A DNA stretch of 64,000 nucleotides from Solirubrobacterales bacterium (GTDB lineage Bacteria; Actinomycetota; Thermoleophilia; Solirubrobacterales; Solirubrobacteraceae), in NCBI GenBank assembly GCA_027451345.1, contig DAIDJO010000095.1, positions 1 through 64,000 of the forward strand, written 5' to 3'. The notes below the pieces were generated by a model. It saw nothing but the letters and a program-made list of their open reading frames with translations, had not been told where the DNA came from and searched no databases. A program made the position numbers and the translations under genes. This document shows, piece after piece, positions 1-8,210 of this stretch (its first letter is position 1; each line of letters starts with the position of its first letter).

Positions 1-1040
1 GCGTAGAAGACGCTCTGCCCCTCGTAGTCCTCCAGGCCGGCCACGGGGAGCCGGCGATACATCGCCCCGGTGGCGAGCAGCACGGCCCGCGCCTCGATGC
101 AGTGCTCCTCCTCCATCCGCACGACGTGGCGCCCCTCCCCCGGCTCGAGCGCGATCGCTCGGTACGGCGTCGCCGTGCGGGCGGCGAACTTGCGCGCCTG
201 GGCGATCGCGCGCATCGACAGCTCGGCGCCGCTGATGCCGGCCGGGAAACCGAGGTAGTTCTCGATCCGCCGCGAGGTGCCCGCCTGGCCGCCGAGCGAG
301 CCGGCCTCGATCACGAGCGTGTCGAGCCCCTCGGAGGCGCCGTACACGGCGGCGCCGAGCCCGGCGGGACCGGCCCCGACGACGAGCAGGTCGACGCTCT
401 CCCGCGGCGCGAGCTCGAGGCCGATCCCGAGCGCCCGGAAGACCTGGCCGGGCGTCGGTCCCCAGAGGTCCTCGCCGCCGGGGAGGCGCACGAGCGGCAG
501 CGGCTCCCCGCCGAGGGCCTCGACGATCGCCCGCGCCCCGGGGTCGCGCTCGACGTCCCGGAAGTCGAACGGCAACCGGGCATGGCGCACCCACTCGACG
601 AGCGCCCGGGTCTCCTCCATCGACCATGGGCCGAGGATCTCGACCCCGATGCCGTCGACCTCCTGCAGCACCTCGCGCCGCGCGATGAACGTGCTGATGA
701 TCAGCTCCGCGAGCGGCTCGTCGTCGGCCATCAGCTCGCGCAGCGCCTCGCGTTCGACGGCGATGTAGCGCATCGGCGCCGTGACCACCGCGGTGAGGTA
801 CACGGTCTGTCCGGAGAGCAGGTTGATCTCGCCGAGGAAGCCACCGGCCCCGTGGCGGATGATCTCGTTCCCGTCGGCGTCGGTCACCGCGGCCTCACCC
901 TCGAGGATCGCGATCAGCGGGTAGCGGGCGTCCCCCACCCGGTAGAGGACGTCTCCGACGGCGGCGGTGCGCTCCTCGCCGCGAGCGCGGAGCCGGTCGA
1001 ACTGGGCGGGTGAGAGGACCGGCCGTGTCGGGGCGCTCAT
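1..1040 (-). CDS. FAD-dependent thioredoxin reductase-like protein with N-terminal cyclic-nucleotide-binding domain (3' end beyond window)
   Basis: Minus-strand translation from ATG at 1040 gives a CNBD (LYRVGD...GEINLLSGQTVYLTAVV) then LLVVGAGPAGLGAAVYGASEGLDTLVIE (FAD dinucleotide-binding); open to the window edge. Confidence 0.85.
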   Translation of the reverse strand, partial: MSAPTRPVLSPAQFDRLRARGEERTAAVGDVLYRVGDARYPLIAILEGEAAVTDADGNEIIRHGAGGFLGEINLLSGQTVYLTAVVTAPMRYIAVEREALRELMADDEPLAELIISTFIARREVLQEVDGIGVEILGPWSMEETRALVEWVRHARLPFDFRDVERDPGARAIVEALGGEPLPLVRLPGGEDLWGPTPGQVFRALGIGLELAPRESVDLLVVGAGPAGLGAAVYGASEGLDTLVIEAGSLGGQAGTSRRIENYLGFPAGISGAELSMRAIAQARKFAARTATPYRAIALEPGEGRHVVRMEEEHCIEARAVLLATGAMYRRLPVAGLEDYEGQSVFY

Positions 1041-1351
1041 GCCGCCAGCGGGGACGGCGGGATCCGCGTCTGCCCCCGGATCTCGGGGATGAGCAGGCCG
1101 ACCTCATCGACGAAGCAGAAGCTCCACTCCTCGCCGGGCTCGAGTGAGCGGATGAGCGGATGAGCGTCCCCTCGCGCGTGCCGGCTGGCGTGCTGCCCGG
1201 GCGAGGAGTCGCAGCATCCGACGTGCCCACAGGTCAGGCAGATCCGCAGATGCAGCCATTTGCCGCCGTCCCGCAGACAGTCCTCGCACCCCTCCACGGA
1301 CTCCGGCAGTTCGGTGATCGCAATCTGATCGAGGTGTGAGCACGAGGCCAT
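1037..1351 (-). CDS. UBP-type zinc finger protein
   Basis: 104 aa; C/H pattern CSHLDQ...CEDCLRDGGKWLHLRICLTCGHVGCCDSSPGQHASRHARGDAHPL typical of zf-UBP; ATGA overlap with the reductase gene. Confidence 0.85.
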   Translation of the reverse strand: MASCSHLDQIAITELPESVEGCEDCLRDGGKWLHLRICLTCGHVGCCDSSPGQHASRHARGDAHPLIRSLEPGEEWSFCFVDEVGLLIPEIRGQTRIPPSPLAA

Positions 1352-1414
1352 CGATCGGTCTCCTCAGGTCGGGTGGTTACAGCATGACGAACCCGTCAAA
1401 CTGGCCCGCAGACG

Positions 1415-2662
1415 ATGGCCGAGATCGACGTTCCCGAGCCGTTTCACTCCCGCGCGGTCGCGCTCGACCGCGCGGATCGCCTCGCCGCCCTCCGGGACGA
1501 GTTCCTCCCCGCCGAGGGCGTGATCGCCTACCTCGACGGCAACTCCCTCGGACGGCCGCTGCGGGTGACGGCCGAGCGGACCGCCGCGTTCATCCGCGAG
1601 GTCTGGGGGACCCGCCTGATCCGGGCCTGGGAGGAGGGCTGGATGGATCTGCCGACCGTCGTCGGTGACCGGATCGCCCGCCACGCCCTCGGCGCGGCCG
1701 CGGGCCAGACGGTGGTCGGCGATTCGACCACGGTGCTGCTCTACAAGCTGCTGCGCGCCGCCGTCGAGGCGCGCCCGGGACGCGACGTGATCATCGCCGA
1801 CACCCACAATTTCCCGTCCGATCGCTTTGTCGTCGACGCGGTCGCCCGCGAGTGCGGGCTCGAGGTCCGCTGGCTGGAGCCCGATCCGCGCGGCGCGGTC
1901 ACCCCCGCCGAGCTCCGCGCGGCGCTCGACGAGCGGGTCGCCGTGGTCGAGCTCAGTCACGTCGCCTACCGGTCGGGCGCGATCGCCGACCTGGCGGAGG
2001 TCACCCGCGCCGCCCACGCCGTGGGCGCGCTGGCGCTCTGGGACCTCTGTCACTCGACGGGCGTCGTCGAGCTCGCGCTCGACGACGACGCGGTCGATCT
2101 CGCCGTCGGCTGTACGTACAAGTACCTGAACGGCGGCCCCGGGGCGCCCGCCTTCGCCTACGTCGCCGCGCGGCTGCAGGACGTGCTGCGCCAACCGATC
2201 GAGGGCTGGATGGGTGCCGCGGACCCGTTCGCGATGGGGCCGGTGTACGAGCCGGCGCCGGGGATCCGGCGCGTGATCAGCGGGACGCCGCCGGTCGTGG
2301 GCATGCTCCCGGTGAGCGACATGCTCGCGCTGCTCTCGACCACGGACATGCGGGCGGTGCGGGAGAAGTCCTCGGCGCTCACCGCGTTCGCGATCGCCTT
2401 CGCCGATGAGCGACTCGCCCGCTTCGGTGTCACGCTCGCCTCCCCGCGGGAGCCGGAGCGCCGCGGCGGCCACGTGATGCTCGAGCATCCCGCGGCGGCC
2501 GCGCTCGTCGCCGAGCTGTGGGAGCTCGGCGTGATCCCGGACTTCCGGCCGCCGGACGGGCTGCGGATCGGGCTCTCACCGCTCTCGACGAGCTTCCTCG
2601 AGGTGGCCGAGGGCCTCGCCGTCCTCGAGCGGCTGCTCACCCGCCGGCATGGCCACAACTGA
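1415..2662 (+). CDS. kynU: kynureninase / class V aminotransferase family
   Basis: YLDGNSLGRP near the N terminus and PLP-lysine region VGCTYKYLNGGPGAPAF. Confidence 0.85.
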   Translation: MAEIDVPEPFHSRAVALDRADRLAALRDEFLPAEGVIAYLDGNSLGRPLRVTAERTAAFIREVWGTRLIRAWEEGWMDLPTVVGDRIARHALGAAAGQTVVGDSTTVLLYKLLRAAVEARPGRDVIIADTHNFPSDRFVVDAVARECGLEVRWLEPDPRGAVTPAELRAALDERVAVVELSHVAYRSGAIADLAEVTRAAHAVGALALWDLCHSTGVVELALDDDAVDLAVGCTYKYLNGGPGAPAFAYVAARLQDVLRQPIEGWMGAADPFAMGPVYEPAPGIRRVISGTPPVVGMLPVSDMLALLSTTDMRAVREKSSALTAFAIAFADERLARFGVTLASPREPERRGGHVMLEHPAAAALVAELWELGVIPDFRPPDGLRIGLSPLSTSFLEVAEGLAVLERLLTRRHGHN

Positions 2663-2806
2663 CCTGCCCGGCCTGGGCGCGGCCGAGCCACGGGGCACCG
2701 GCGGCGGCGACGCCGCTGTGTCGGCACGCCGCTCGCAGGGACCGTCCGCTTCACGGCCCGCTCCGCCCGGATGCGCGCGACGCTGTCCGGGGGACGCTCG
2801 GTCTGC

Positions 2807-3370
2807 CTACGCTCGCGCGAGCGCCCGCAGCCGCTCGACCCCGTCCTGGACGGCGTCCTCGAAGCGCTGATCGGCGTCGCGCTGCCATCGCTCGAACGCG
2901 AAACGGAACACCGCGATGCCCGCGTCGGCGGTGAGCCGGGCGGCCGAATCCTCGACGCCTCGCCGGCGCAGCGCATCGGCGAGCACGGCCGCGAGCGTGG
3001 CCAGCTTGATCAGCTCGCGCTCCTGCAGCTCCGGGTTGGCCTCGATCACCGATCGGCGCTTGAGCGAGTGCGGGCGGCGCTCGGCGTCGAAGATCGCGTC
3101 GGCCGCCCGCAGGCCGTTGGCGATCGCCTCGATCGGGGTCGCCGACGCGGGTGCATCGTCGACCCCGCCGACGATCAGCCGTTGCAGCTCCTCGGAGCCT
3201 CGGAAGAGCACCTCGCGCTTGTCGGCGAAGTGGCGGAAGAAGGTGCGCTCGGTGAGACCGGCGCGCTCGGCGATCTCGGCGACCGTCGTCTGCTCGTACC
3301 CGCGCTGCCCGAAGAGCTCGAGCGCGGCCTGCTGCAGACGCCCGGCCGCGTCCGGTTCCCAACGGCCCAT
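2807..3370 (-). CDS. TetR family transcriptional regulator
   Basis: MGRWEPDAAGRLQQAALELFGQRGYEQTTVAEIAERAGLTERTFFRHF, TetR N-terminal HTH; the ORF could start upstream at 3409 but 3370 gives a standard N terminus. Confidence 0.85.
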   Translation of the reverse strand: MGRWEPDAAGRLQQAALELFGQRGYEQTTVAEIAERAGLTERTFFRHFADKREVLFRGSEELQRLIVGGVDDAPASATPIEAIANGLRAADAIFDAERRPHSLKRRSVIEANPELQERELIKLATLAAVLADALRRRGVEDSAARLTADAGIAVFRFAFERWQRDADQRFEDAVQDGVERLRALARA

Positions 3371-3392
3371 GACCCATCCGATCCTAGCAGCC

Positions 3393-3442
3393 ATGACAGT
3401 TGCTGCCATCGCGTGCTAGCCTGATGACAGTCAATGACATCA
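3393..3442. promoter_or_regulatory. Twin imperfect palindromes (putative TetR operators)
   Basis: ATGACAG-TTG-CTGCCAT at 3393-3409 and TGATGACAGTCAATGACATCA at 3422-3442 in the divergent intergenic region. Confidence 0.5.
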
Positions 3443-3491
3443 GCGTCGGCGCGGACCACCGGCGGCGCACCATTCCCAGGAGGACTTCAAC

Positions 3492-4409
3492 ATGCGCGTA
3501 TTCGTCACGGGCGCTTCCGGCTGGATCGGATCGGCCGTCGTTCCCGAGCTTCTCGCCCACGGCCACCAGGTCCTCGGACTGGCCCGGTCAGACGCCGCCG
3601 CCGAGCGCGTCACCGCCTCCGGGGGGGAGGTGCTGCGCGGCGACGTCCAGGACCTCGAGATTCTGCGGGCGGGCGCCGAGCAGGCTGACGCCGTCATCCA
3701 CCTCGCCTTCCGCCACGACATCGCGTGGACCGGCCACTTCGAAGAGGCTGCCGCATCCGATCGCCGAGCGATCGCCACGTTCGGGGAGGTGCTCGCCGAC
3801 ACCGGCCGGCCGCTCGCCATCGCCTCCGGCGTCGCCGGACTGACGCCGGGCCGGGCCGCGACCGAGCGGGATCACCCCGACGACCAGGTGAGCCCCCGCG
3901 CCGCCTCCGAGCGTGCCCTGCTCGCGCTCGCCGATCGCGGCGTGCGGTCGATGAGCGTGCGCTTCGCGCCGACCGTGCACGGCGCCGGCGACCATGGGTT
4001 CATCGCCCAGATCATCGAAGCGGGTCTCAGGCATGGCGCCGCCGGGTATCTCGGCGACGGCGCCAACCGCTGGCCCGCCGTGCACCGCGGCGACGCTGCC
4101 CGGCTCGTGCGCATCGCCATCGAGCGGGCGCCCGCTGGCTCAGTCCTCCACGCCGTGGCCGAGGAGGGCGTGCCGATGCGGGACATCGCCGCGGCGATCG
4201 GGCGGCGCTTCGCGCTGCCGACGGCCGCGATCTCGGCCGATGAGGCGCAGGCGCGCTTCGGCTTCATCGGCCGGTTCGTCGCTCTCGACATGCCCGCCTC
4301 GAGCGCGGCCACGCGGGAACTGCTCGGCTGGGAGCCCGTGGGCCCCACCCTGATCGAGGACATCATGACCGGCGCCTATGCAGGCGGCGCCGCTCCGCAA
4401 CAGCGATGA
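3492..4409 (+). CDS. NAD-dependent epimerase/dehydratase (extended SDR)
   Basis: MRVFVTGASGWIGSAVVPELLAHGHQVLGLARS, Rossmann GxxGxxG. Confidence 0.9.
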   Translation: MRVFVTGASGWIGSAVVPELLAHGHQVLGLARSDAAAERVTASGGEVLRGDVQDLEILRAGAEQADAVIHLAFRHDIAWTGHFEEAAASDRRAIATFGEVLADTGRPLAIASGVAGLTPGRAATERDHPDDQVSPRAASERALLALADRGVRSMSVRFAPTVHGAGDHGFIAQIIEAGLRHGAAGYLGDGANRWPAVHRGDAARLVRIAIERAPAGSVLHAVAEEGVPMRDIAAAIGRRFALPTAAISADEAQARFGFIGRFVALDMPASSAATRELLGWEPVGPTLIEDIMTGAYAGGAAPQQR

Positions 4410-4434
4410 CGGTCGGGCCGAGCCGGAGCGCCGA

Positions 4435-5931
4435 TCAGCCGCGGAAGGTGAGAATCGCCGCGGTCGCGGGAGCTACTGTGACCGCATAGGCGCCGGAGTG
4501 CGGAGCGACCGTGTGCGTGACGGGGGAGCCGCTCAGCTGCCCCGTCTGCTCTGAGAGCGTCCGGCCGCCGAGCGTCACTCCGCCCGTGGCGGCCAGGCCG
4601 CCGGCTCCGCCGCTGAGCGTCTCGAGGGTGCCGGGCCCGGTCCCACCCCGGATGGCCACCGCACGCGGCCCGGTGCCGACGTTGGTGATGACGACGTGCG
4701 TCTGCCCCTGCGGGGTCCGGTCGGCCCAGGCGAGCAGCCCGCCCGGCAGCCCTCCGATCCGCAGCATCCTCGAGCCGGGCGGGGTGAGCTCCGCGAAGGC
4801 GACCAGTCCGTAGTACTCGGGTTGCACCTGGACCCGCCAGCCGGCGGAGGTGTGGGTCGTCTGGATCAGGTTCTGAGCGGTGAACGGCCGGCTCTGGATG
4901 TTGACGCCGTTGATACCGGCCTGCGCGTACAGGGGCAGGATGTTCAGCGCCCAGAGCGCGGGACCGAGCGTGTTGGTGACGCCCGGCTGGCCGCCGCAGG
5001 TGATCGAGTTCATCTCGTCGACCCGCAGGCCGACCCCGTGCCGGCGGGCGAGGCTCTCCCATGTGGCGAGTCCCGAGGCGAGCGTCTGCAGGGACTGCGG
5101 CGCGAACAGCTCGCTCTCCTGTGGCGGCGCCGCCGCGCAGCGGGTCGACTTCAGCGGGTAGGTGTGCACCGTCAGGAGCGCCAACCGGCGCGTCCCGGCC
5201 AGGAACGCGCCGACGTAGGGCAGCGAGTCGAGGCTCGTGTACCCGGGGCCGGCCAGCCGCACGGAGGGGAGCGAGCTGGCGATCTGGTTCCACTGCGAGG
5301 CCATGTCGAGCAGCGTGTAGCTCTTGGGCCGCCCGCGCACCGCGATCCCGGCCGGGGTGTGGTAGAAGGGAAAATGGGAGTACAGCTCGGGCTCGTTGCC
5401 GAGCTCGAAGGTGAGCGGCTGGTGGCTGAGCGCGTGACCGATGCCGCGCACCTCCGCCTGGTCGATGCGGACGTTCGACGCCTCCATGTTGAGGCCGACG
5501 ATCACGTGCGCGTGCAGATCGGCGGCCAGCCGGGCGGTGACCGCAGCCCAGGTCGGGGTGATGGTGAAGCGCACCCACGGCGGCTGCTTCATCCCCGGGA
5601 TCGGCCACCAGCTCCAGTCGGTGCTGTCGCCGCCGATGCGCAGGCTGAAGCCGCCCTCGGGCGCGAGGTTGAGCAGCGTCTGCTCGAAGGCGCGATCGGG
5701 CTGCTTGGGGTTGGTGCCGACCTCCTGCTCGACGTTCCAGTACTCCGTCGCCAGCCCGACGAAGCCGGCCGGCACGGGCGGACCGACGGGCTGCCCGGTC
5801 ACGGTCGCGGTGACCGGCGCGACGGCCGCCCGAGCCCGGCGGTCCGGGACTCCGACGAGGGCCAGAGCCGCGACGAGGACGCCGGCCACCAGAGCGAGAA
5901 GCCGCGCGGGAGGGTTCAGCCGGAGCGACAT
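4435..5931 (-). CDS. Secreted glycoside hydrolase, GH79-like
   Basis: N-terminal signal sequence; GLATEYWNVEQ...LRIGGDSTDWSWW...VGLNMEASN...FELGNEPELYSHF pattern of GH79 proteins. Confidence 0.75.
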   Translation of the reverse strand: MSLRLNPPARLLALVAGVLVAALALVGVPDRRARAAVAPVTATVTGQPVGPPVPAGFVGLATEYWNVEQEVGTNPKQPDRAFEQTLLNLAPEGGFSLRIGGDSTDWSWWPIPGMKQPPWVRFTITPTWAAVTARLAADLHAHVIVGLNMEASNVRIDQAEVRGIGHALSHQPLTFELGNEPELYSHFPFYHTPAGIAVRGRPKSYTLLDMASQWNQIASSLPSVRLAGPGYTSLDSLPYVGAFLAGTRRLALLTVHTYPLKSTRCAAAPPQESELFAPQSLQTLASGLATWESLARRHGVGLRVDEMNSITCGGQPGVTNTLGPALWALNILPLYAQAGINGVNIQSRPFTAQNLIQTTHTSAGWRVQVQPEYYGLVAFAELTPPGSRMLRIGGLPGGLLAWADRTPQGQTHVVITNVGTGPRAVAIRGGTGPGTLETLSGGAGGLAATGGVTLGGRTLSEQTGQLSGSPVTHTVAPHSGAYAVTVAPATAAILTFRG

Positions 5932-5977
5932 GCGAGCGACAGGATAGGCGAGGGCGGCGGCGGCGGAGCCGGTCGCC

Positions 5978-7120
5978 TCACCCGGCGGCGAGGGCGGAAC
6001 GCCGGCGGGTGGAGCTCCGGGCGACGAGGCGGGTGGGGACGGTGATCTGCGGGTCGGCCGGCGCCCGGCCCTCCACCACCTCGATCAGCAGCTCGGCGGC
6101 CCGACGGCCGATCTGATCCGGGTACAGGTTGAGCCCGGTGAGGCGTGGGCTCGTCGGCTCATCGCCGGAGCCGGTGGCGCTCACCGCGAGCAGCAGGTCC
6201 TCGGGCACGGCGATCCCGAGCGTGCGGGCGGCCATGAGCGCCCCGACCCCGATCCGGTCATACGTGGCGTAGATGGCATCCGGGCGGTCGCTCGAGGCGA
6301 GCAGGTCGAGCGCCGCGGCGTAGCCGGCGTTCTCGGTGAGCTCGGCGCCGACCTGGGTGACGCACGGCGCCATCGCGTGGCGCTCGCACCACTCCCGGTA
6401 GGTCGATTCGACGTCGATGTTGTAGGACATGCGCGCCGGGTTGGCCAGCAGCGCGATCCGCCGGGCGCCGCGCCGGGCGAAGTGGTCGAGCACGGAGCGG
6501 ACCCCCGCGCGGTGATCGTTGTCCACCCAGGGGATGGCGTCCTCGACGCCGAGGCTCCGGCCCGTCGAGACCAGCGGGGTCCCCGCGTCGAGCAGCCGGC
6601 GGACGACCGGGTCCTCGGCGACGGGGTCGACGACGAGCGCGCCGTCGAGGGGCAGGGCGCCGATCGCCGCGCCCGGCTCGGCGGCCGTGAGGACGAGGGC
6701 ATAGCCCGCCCGCAACGCCGCCATGCTGGCGGCCATCATCAGCTGGGTGAAGTAGGTGAAGTCCGAGAAGCGCACCACCGACGGGTCCGTCTCGGAGATG
6801 AACAGCCCAAGCAGTCCGCTGCGGCCGCCTCCGAGGCTGCGGGCCGCCATGCTCGGCCGGTACCCGAGGCGCTCAGCCACCCGCCGGACGTGATCACGGG
6901 TCTCCTGCGGCAGCCGGCCCTTGTCGTTGAGCGCGTGCGAGACCGTCGTCACGGACACCCCGGCCGCCTCGGCGACCTCGCGGATGCCGACGCGTCCGTT
7001 GCCGACGCGGCCGCTGCCGATCCGGCCGTCGGCGACCGGGTCGTCGGCGCCGCCGCGGGTGGCGCCGCCGCGGGTGGCGCCGCCGCGGTTGCTCCCCTCT
7101 CCTGTGCTCCTGCCGGTCAC
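5978..7120 (-). CDS. LacI family transcriptional regulator
   Basis: VGIREVAEAAGVSVTTVSHALNDKGRLPQETRDHVRRVAERLGYRPSMAARSL, LacI HTH plus periplasmic-binding-like domain. Confidence 0.95.
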   Translation of the reverse strand: MTGRSTGEGSNRGGATRGGATRGGADDPVADGRIGSGRVGNGRVGIREVAEAAGVSVTTVSHALNDKGRLPQETRDHVRRVAERLGYRPSMAARSLGGGRSGLLGLFISETDPSVVRFSDFTYFTQLMMAASMAALRAGYALVLTAAEPGAAIGALPLDGALVVDPVAEDPVVRRLLDAGTPLVSTGRSLGVEDAIPWVDNDHRAGVRSVLDHFARRGARRIALLANPARMSYNIDVESTYREWCERHAMAPCVTQVGAELTENAGYAAALDLLASSDRPDAIYATYDRIGVGALMAARTLGIAVPEDLLLAVSATGSGDEPTSPRLTGLNLYPDQIGRRAAELLIEVVEGRAPADPQITVPTRLVARSSTRRRSALAAG

Positions 7121-7145
7121 GGGCGGAAGCTTAGGCGGCGACGAC

Positions 7146-7206
7146 TTGACATGCCAAAGCGTTTTCGCTTAAGTTCGCCGCGAGGGCCTGAAAAAGCGTT
7201 TTTTCA
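7146..7206 (+). promoter_or_regulatory. Promoter with two LacI-type operators
   Basis: TTGACA at 7146-7151; CCAAAGC|GTTTTCG centred 7160/7161 and near-perfect 18-bp palindrome TGAAAAAGC|GTTTTTTCA at 7189-7206. Confidence 0.65.
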
Positions 7207-7219
7207 CCGAGGAGGAAGA

Positions 7220-8197
7220 GTGTCGACGATGCCCCAGAGCGACCCGACGATGTGGAGCAGCTTGCTGCACTCCGGTCTGGTCGGCTCCTTCATGCGCCTG
7301 CCCCACGTCGCGCCCGAGGCCGCCGCGCTCCGCGACGCGCAGGCTCGCGCCGCCATCTACGGGATCCCCTTCGACGCCACCAACATCAGCCGAACCGGCG
7401 CCAACTACGGGCCGCGCGGCATCCGCGAGGTGTCCTGCCAGTTCCTCACCTACAACGCCACGCTCGACTTCGACCTGGTCGAGGCGCTCAATCCGGTCGA
7501 CTGCGGTGACTGCGACATCATCCTGGCCAACGCCGAGCGCACCTTCGCCAACGCGCAGCGCGACATCGGCGCGATCCTCGACGCCGACGCCCTGCCGGTC
7601 ACCTTCGGGGGCGACCACTCGATCACGATCCCCGCGGTCCGGGCCGTGCGCGAGCGCGTGAGCGACCCGGGCCTCGTGCTGATCGACATGCACCTCGACA
7701 CCGCGCCCGACGTGGGCGGCGAGGAGCTCAATCACTGCTGCCCGATCACCCGAGCCGTCGACGCCGGCTTCGACCCGACGAGGATCGCCCTCGTCGGCAT
7801 CTCGGGCTGGATGAACCCCAAGACCGAGATCGCGTACTGCCGTGAGCGCGGTATCCGCGTCATCTGGCTCGAGGACATCTGGGAGCATGGCACCGCCTGG
7901 GCCGTCGACCAGGCCCTCGAGGTCGCGGGAGCCGGGAACGGCACCTATCTCTCCTTCGATGTCGACTCGCTCGACGCTGCGTACGCGCCCGGCACGTGCT
8001 GCCCGTCGCCCGGAGGCCTGACGACGCGCGAGGCGATCGAGCTCGTGCGCGGCGTCTCGCGGCCGGGTCTGGTCGGGGTGGACGTCGTCGAGGCCGCGCC
8101 GAGCCTCGACGGCACGCCGACCACGTCCCTGATCGCCGGCCGGATCGCGCTGGAGGCCATGGCCTTCCACGCCGGCGCCGGATCCACCCATTCGTGA
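7220..8197 (+). CDS. Ureohydrolase (agmatinase/arginase family; substrate uncertain)
   Basis: GTG start after GGAGG; metal motifs GGDHS, IDMHLD, SFDVDSLDAAYAPGT. Confidence 0.85.
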   Translation: MSTMPQSDPTMWSSLLHSGLVGSFMRLPHVAPEAAALRDAQARAAIYGIPFDATNISRTGANYGPRGIREVSCQFLTYNATLDFDLVEALNPVDCGDCDIILANAERTFANAQRDIGAILDADALPVTFGGDHSITIPAVRAVRERVSDPGLVLIDMHLDTAPDVGGEELNHCCPITRAVDAGFDPTRIALVGISGWMNPKTEIAYCRERGIRVIWLEDIWEHGTAWAVDQALEVAGAGNGTYLSFDVDSLDAAYAPGTCCPSPGGLTTREAIELVRGVSRPGLVGVDVVEAAPSLDGTPTTSLIAGRIALEAMAFHAGAGSTHS

Positions 8198-8210
8198 GGA
8201 GGAGCAGGAG

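Noticed and set aside
102-1013. 303-aa plus-strand ORF
   Set aside because: Antisense of the CNBD-thioredoxin reductase, which is missing from the ORF track only because it runs off the window.
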